Source of the DNA: Blasia pusilla | Lineage: Eukaryota; Marchantiophyta; Marchantiopsida; Blasiales | DNA length: 64,000 nucleotides | Reading direction: 5' to 3' | Assembly: GCA_050084515.1 (NCBI GenBank) | Contig: CM114272.1 | Coordinates: 1,860,001-1,924,000, forward strand | Shown: positions 60,761 through 64,000 of the stretch, one piece after another | Position numbering within the stretch: position 1 is the first letter of the stretch | Layout: each line of letters starts with the position of its first letter | The notes under the pieces: generated by a model | The model's input: the letters and a program-made list of their open reading frames with translations, nothing else | Database searches by the model: none | What the model was told of the DNA's origin: nothing | Program-made: the position numbers and the translations under genes

Positions 60761-63168
60761 TCATAACTCACATATTGAGTCCATATTAAAGACCCATTCA
60801 AGGTTCATTTGACATTTTGGACCGCCAAACGCCCTAGCACCAAGGTTGCATGTGGGAAAAGTCCATGTTCGTCCTATGGAAGTACATATCCATGTAGGCC
60901 TCGCCTCCCCCCTTTCTTGTCCCCCCTCACCCCACCCCCCACCCCCCACACACATACATACATTTATGTTGCGGGCTTACCTATTGCTTCCTCCCCTTAT
61001 CTCCATTCCCTGCCCCTTCGTTGTCCCATCTCCTATCATGAGCAATAAGTGTAGGCCCCATCTCTCACAATCCATGTGTGTTGATATGTCCATACATGTC
61101 CGTGGTTGGCAACTTAAGTTGTGAGCAAGGATGTCATACGAGTTAAACCTTGAGGAACTAGATAGACATCCTAAAATAGGGCAAGCGATAGAAGGTGATT
61201 GTTGAGGTTTAATGGAAAAGAAAATCTAGGGGTTTGTGGTGCGAATTGGGTAAGGCATGTGATATTGATGACACAATACCAATCTCGCCCTACAAGACCT
61301 TGCAAGATGTGCTACTAGTCGGGTTATGACAACCTTATCCAAAGTGGTAGCTTCCATCAAAATGTGATATAATTGGTGCACCAAGTATCTCGCACTTCAA
61401 TGGGAGCTATCATGAAAACGATGAAATTCCCAAGGAAAATGTGACAATGACATCGCTGGTGAACATTGTACTTGTGAGAATAATACTATTGTTGCCATTT
61501 CTTTCGCTTTGAAGTGCTCAAGGTACGAGCCTTCTCATACAAAGAAGGGTAGAGTTCAAAGTCTTAGAAGATTTGTCACTCTCTCTCACTTAATAAGTGG
61601 ATTAGAAAATAAAACAAGTAAAAAAAGCCATTAATATTCCCCAAATTTGACCATCTCGGAGCTTTTTCATCTATTTTTTTTCAAAGGGGAAATTAGAACT
61701 TCCCCTCATCATCCTAAAGGAATCATTCACCACAGTCATTACAACTTCCACCTTCAACACTTTTATTCTCAAGGGATTGTTAAAATAACGATTTTCTTAG
61801 GTCCCCATTGTTAGTTGTTTCTACCCACCCAAAATATATTATATCCATATGAAAATAAAAAAAACATTGTAATGGATTCCCACTCCGCTCATTTCTACCC
61901 ACCCAAAACCCAAACTATACTGTTAATAAATTAAAATTAAATAATCGTTTTAGGCAAAGCATTCTCTCTTTTCGTACCCACCCAAAGCCCAAAGGCTGTT
62001 ATGTCCAAACGAAATCAAAACAAAATGAAATAATGCCTTTAAGGGACCCCACTCTCTCGATTTCTACCCTCCCCAAAACCAAAGGATATTATATCCACAT
62101 CATAATAAATTAATGTTTTCAAGGGACCCCCACTCTCTCGATTTCTACCCACTCAAAAGATGTTGCAATAGAATATATATATTAATTTTAAATTTAAAGG
62201 AACCCTACCCTCCACTTCCACCCTCCCCAAACCAAATGACATTACGTCCGTATAAAAATAAGTAAAATAATACATTAAGGACCCCCACTCCCTCGATATC
62301 TGCCCACCCATAACTCGAAGCATATTTAGAACACCATTAAAAAAAAACCTCTATTAAAATACATTATGCTTTTTAATCATCCCCACTCTCTCCCCATTTC
62401 TCCATATTTTTAACCGCATGGGGAGAGAAAATTATAACTTAATCCAACCCCAAGAATTACAGGGCAGCGGAATTTGTGGTGCAAATATTTTAAAATTTCT
62501 TCCTTTTCTTCAATAATTTTTATTTTCCCTTTTTTGCAATGTTTCATTCACCAAAAGAAAAGGAAAGAAAAATGGGCCCAAATTGGAAACCCCTCATAAA
62601 GATGAGAAAAAGAGACTTTGAGAGAAAAGTTACTCTTTATGGGTAGTACTTGAGTAGAGGAATTAATGGCTAATACACATTCTTCGTACTTGTTTTTTTC
62701 TATACTCAAAGTAGGTGACGTAAATTTTTTCAAAGTTGGCATGAAATCTAGAAAAGAAATGATTAGATAAAGTTTGTGTTTAGTTTCACTTTATCCACTT
62801 ATTGGGAAGATCCATGAACTTGTAAGTAGGATTTGGGGAGTTTTTTCATGGGACCCCTACATTACCAGGAATTTTCAATAGGAAATGATAATATCACCAG
62901 TTTTAAAAAAAGATGTATACAGAAGCTATACAAATCCAACCAGTTTTTGGTAAGAAGTTTCAAAATAAATTGGAAATTTGCATTTTTAACCGGCTAGCTT
63001 TACTTGTAACCAGGATCTCCACGGACATTAAAATAAGATATATCCACTTTATTATAAAATAAACCTCAAAATAGGACAAAGAAAGGTAATAAAAACTCAA
63101 AAGAGGAGTCAAACAATGCATAAAAGAATGTAAAATGAAAATGGCAACAAGCCAACGTCAACACCGGC
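60761..63168. other. AT-rich intergenic DNA with a tandem array
   Basis: No coding sequence recognised. A short C-rich patch at about 60900-60960 gives proline-rich chance frames. The array at 61.80-62.33 kb is described separately. Confidence 0.5.
61800..62335. repeat. Diverged tandem array, about 75-95 bp units
   Basis: Six or seven units repeat the order ccccactctctcgatttcta, then cccaccc, aaa.ccaaaggatattat, atccacat and an AT-rich stretch. Clear units start near 61810, 61890, 61965, 62045, 62130, 62205 and 62285. Divergence is high, so the array is old. Confidence 0.8.
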
Positions 63169-64000
63169 TCAACGAGCTACACGATTGATAGCCTGAAACA
63201 AATCTGACAAGAACACGAGTGGTTGGTCAGACGTGAATGGACAATGAGGCGAGCGACCCCCCACCACCTCCGCATGACGTATCAATGCCAAGGCTTGTGC
63301 ACGTTGTAAGGCCACTGAGATGCATTGCCGAAAATAAGTAGTAACTACTGAGGGAGAAGGACTACGGGAAGGGGCAAGGTGATGATTCTCGAAGGAGTGG
63401 TGAGCACATGTTTTCACGAAAGTATCAAAAGACACATGTAAATGGCCGAATACTTCCACTGCAAAAGGAATAAATCCATCAGTCGCACGTCTCACAACAT
63501 AACTTAACTCCTTGGTTCTTGCTGCAGTTTTGGCCGCCCAACCTTTGGTATATGCGGCTCGACACACCAAGTCAAAATGTGTTGGATAAGCAACCACCAC
63601 ATCACCTAGTGTCCGGAATCCACCTCGAGATATAACAAGATCCACTCTCCGAAGAGAGGTTTCTTGTGTGGTTGAAGCTAGGACATGGAGTTACTCTTGC
63701 CCAACAGTGTATCCTGCAGTATGAGCCACCGATGCTACCGCCTCTCTAATGACATCATGTGTGGCCGTTCGTTCTCCACCATGTGCATATCAGAGAATAT
63801 GGATACCCTTGGCATCAATGGGATCCCCGCTTACACAATTCGGCACACCTAAGAGAGAAGGATGGGGAAGTCCAAGACATGATTCCGAAGCTGTCGAGAA
63901 TATACTTTGAGGAAGAAAAAATGGAAGAATAAGAGGATTTTTAGTAAGCCACGTCCCCCGCTCCGATACTCGCACATGAACGTAGACAAGCTCGATAAGC
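63169..64000 (-). pseudogene. C-terminal part of a reverse-transcriptase-type ORF, broken
   Basis: Minus translation from 63975 gives LGLPHPSLLGVPNCVSGDPI and, after an in-frame TGA (63792-63790), YAHGGERTATHDVIREAVAS. After an in-frame TAA (63693-63691) an open block to 63169 includes RRVDLVISRGGFRTLGD, ELSYVVRRATDGFIPFAVEV and FRQCISVALQRAQALAL. The pattern C.CG..D..G.H.L.C.HGG followed by a D..I..GG / DPT block is one I associate with the region downstream of the RT domain in plant LINE-like or related retroelements; the family assignment is from memory and not firm. Both stops can come from C-to-T changes (CGA to TGA, CAA to TAA). The element continues past the window end. Confidence 0.6.

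Overview
This is nuclear DNA of a land plant. The evidence is spliceosomal GT-AG introns, a plant-type NEK kinase with the plant-specific C-terminal tail, a plant CBS-domain (SNF4-like) protein and decayed Ty1/copia and Ty3/gypsy retrotransposons. CT/GA microsatellites, GC-rich gene islands rich in TCGA/TTCG words and a liverwort-like overall texture make me favour a bryophyte, possibly Marchantia-like. That last step is inference; no sequence here proves the genus.

Three protein-coding genes are supported. (1) On the minus strand, 17076-9234, is a very large gene of two visible coding exons joined by a 154-bp intron. It predicts about 2562 residues, almost all low complexity, with more than 20 basic RRxS/RxxS motifs, a Glu/Gly/Val repeat, a poly-Lys run and 13 copies of a 25-residue acidic Tyr-rich repeat. 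I recognise no family. (2) On the plus strand, 19938-24572, is a six-exon CBS-domain protein of 437 residues resembling the plant SNF4-like CBS family (Arabidopsis At1g69800 type). (3) On the minus strand, 41918-36695, is a complete 14-exon NEK (NIMA-related) kinase of 910 residues, with every catalytic motif and every exon phase consistent. Genes 1 and 2 are divergent and share a 2.9-kb repeat-filled intergenic region.

Layout by region: 1-8.2 kb is AT-rich intergenic DNA with GA microsatellites. 8.2-20.2 kb is a GC-rich island with gene 1 and the first exon of gene 2. 20.2-24.6 kb holds the rest of gene 2, whose introns are full of tandem repeats. 26.65-33.2 kb is a retrotransposon graveyard: a gypsy gag-protease fragment abuts an inverted, decayed copia element that is itself split by a 1.85-kb insertion. 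34.7-43.97 kb is a second GC-rich island with the NEK gene. 44-48.5 kb and 50.2-63.1 kb are AT-rich and gene-poor with many short tandem duplications. 48.54-50.2 kb is an isolated GC-rich island with no gene I can support. From 63.17 kb to the end lies a broken reverse-transcriptase-type ORF.

I see no functional link between the three genes. The most unusual item is the giant repeat-built, kinase-substrate-like protein. I found no CRISPR array, rRNA or tRNA gene.
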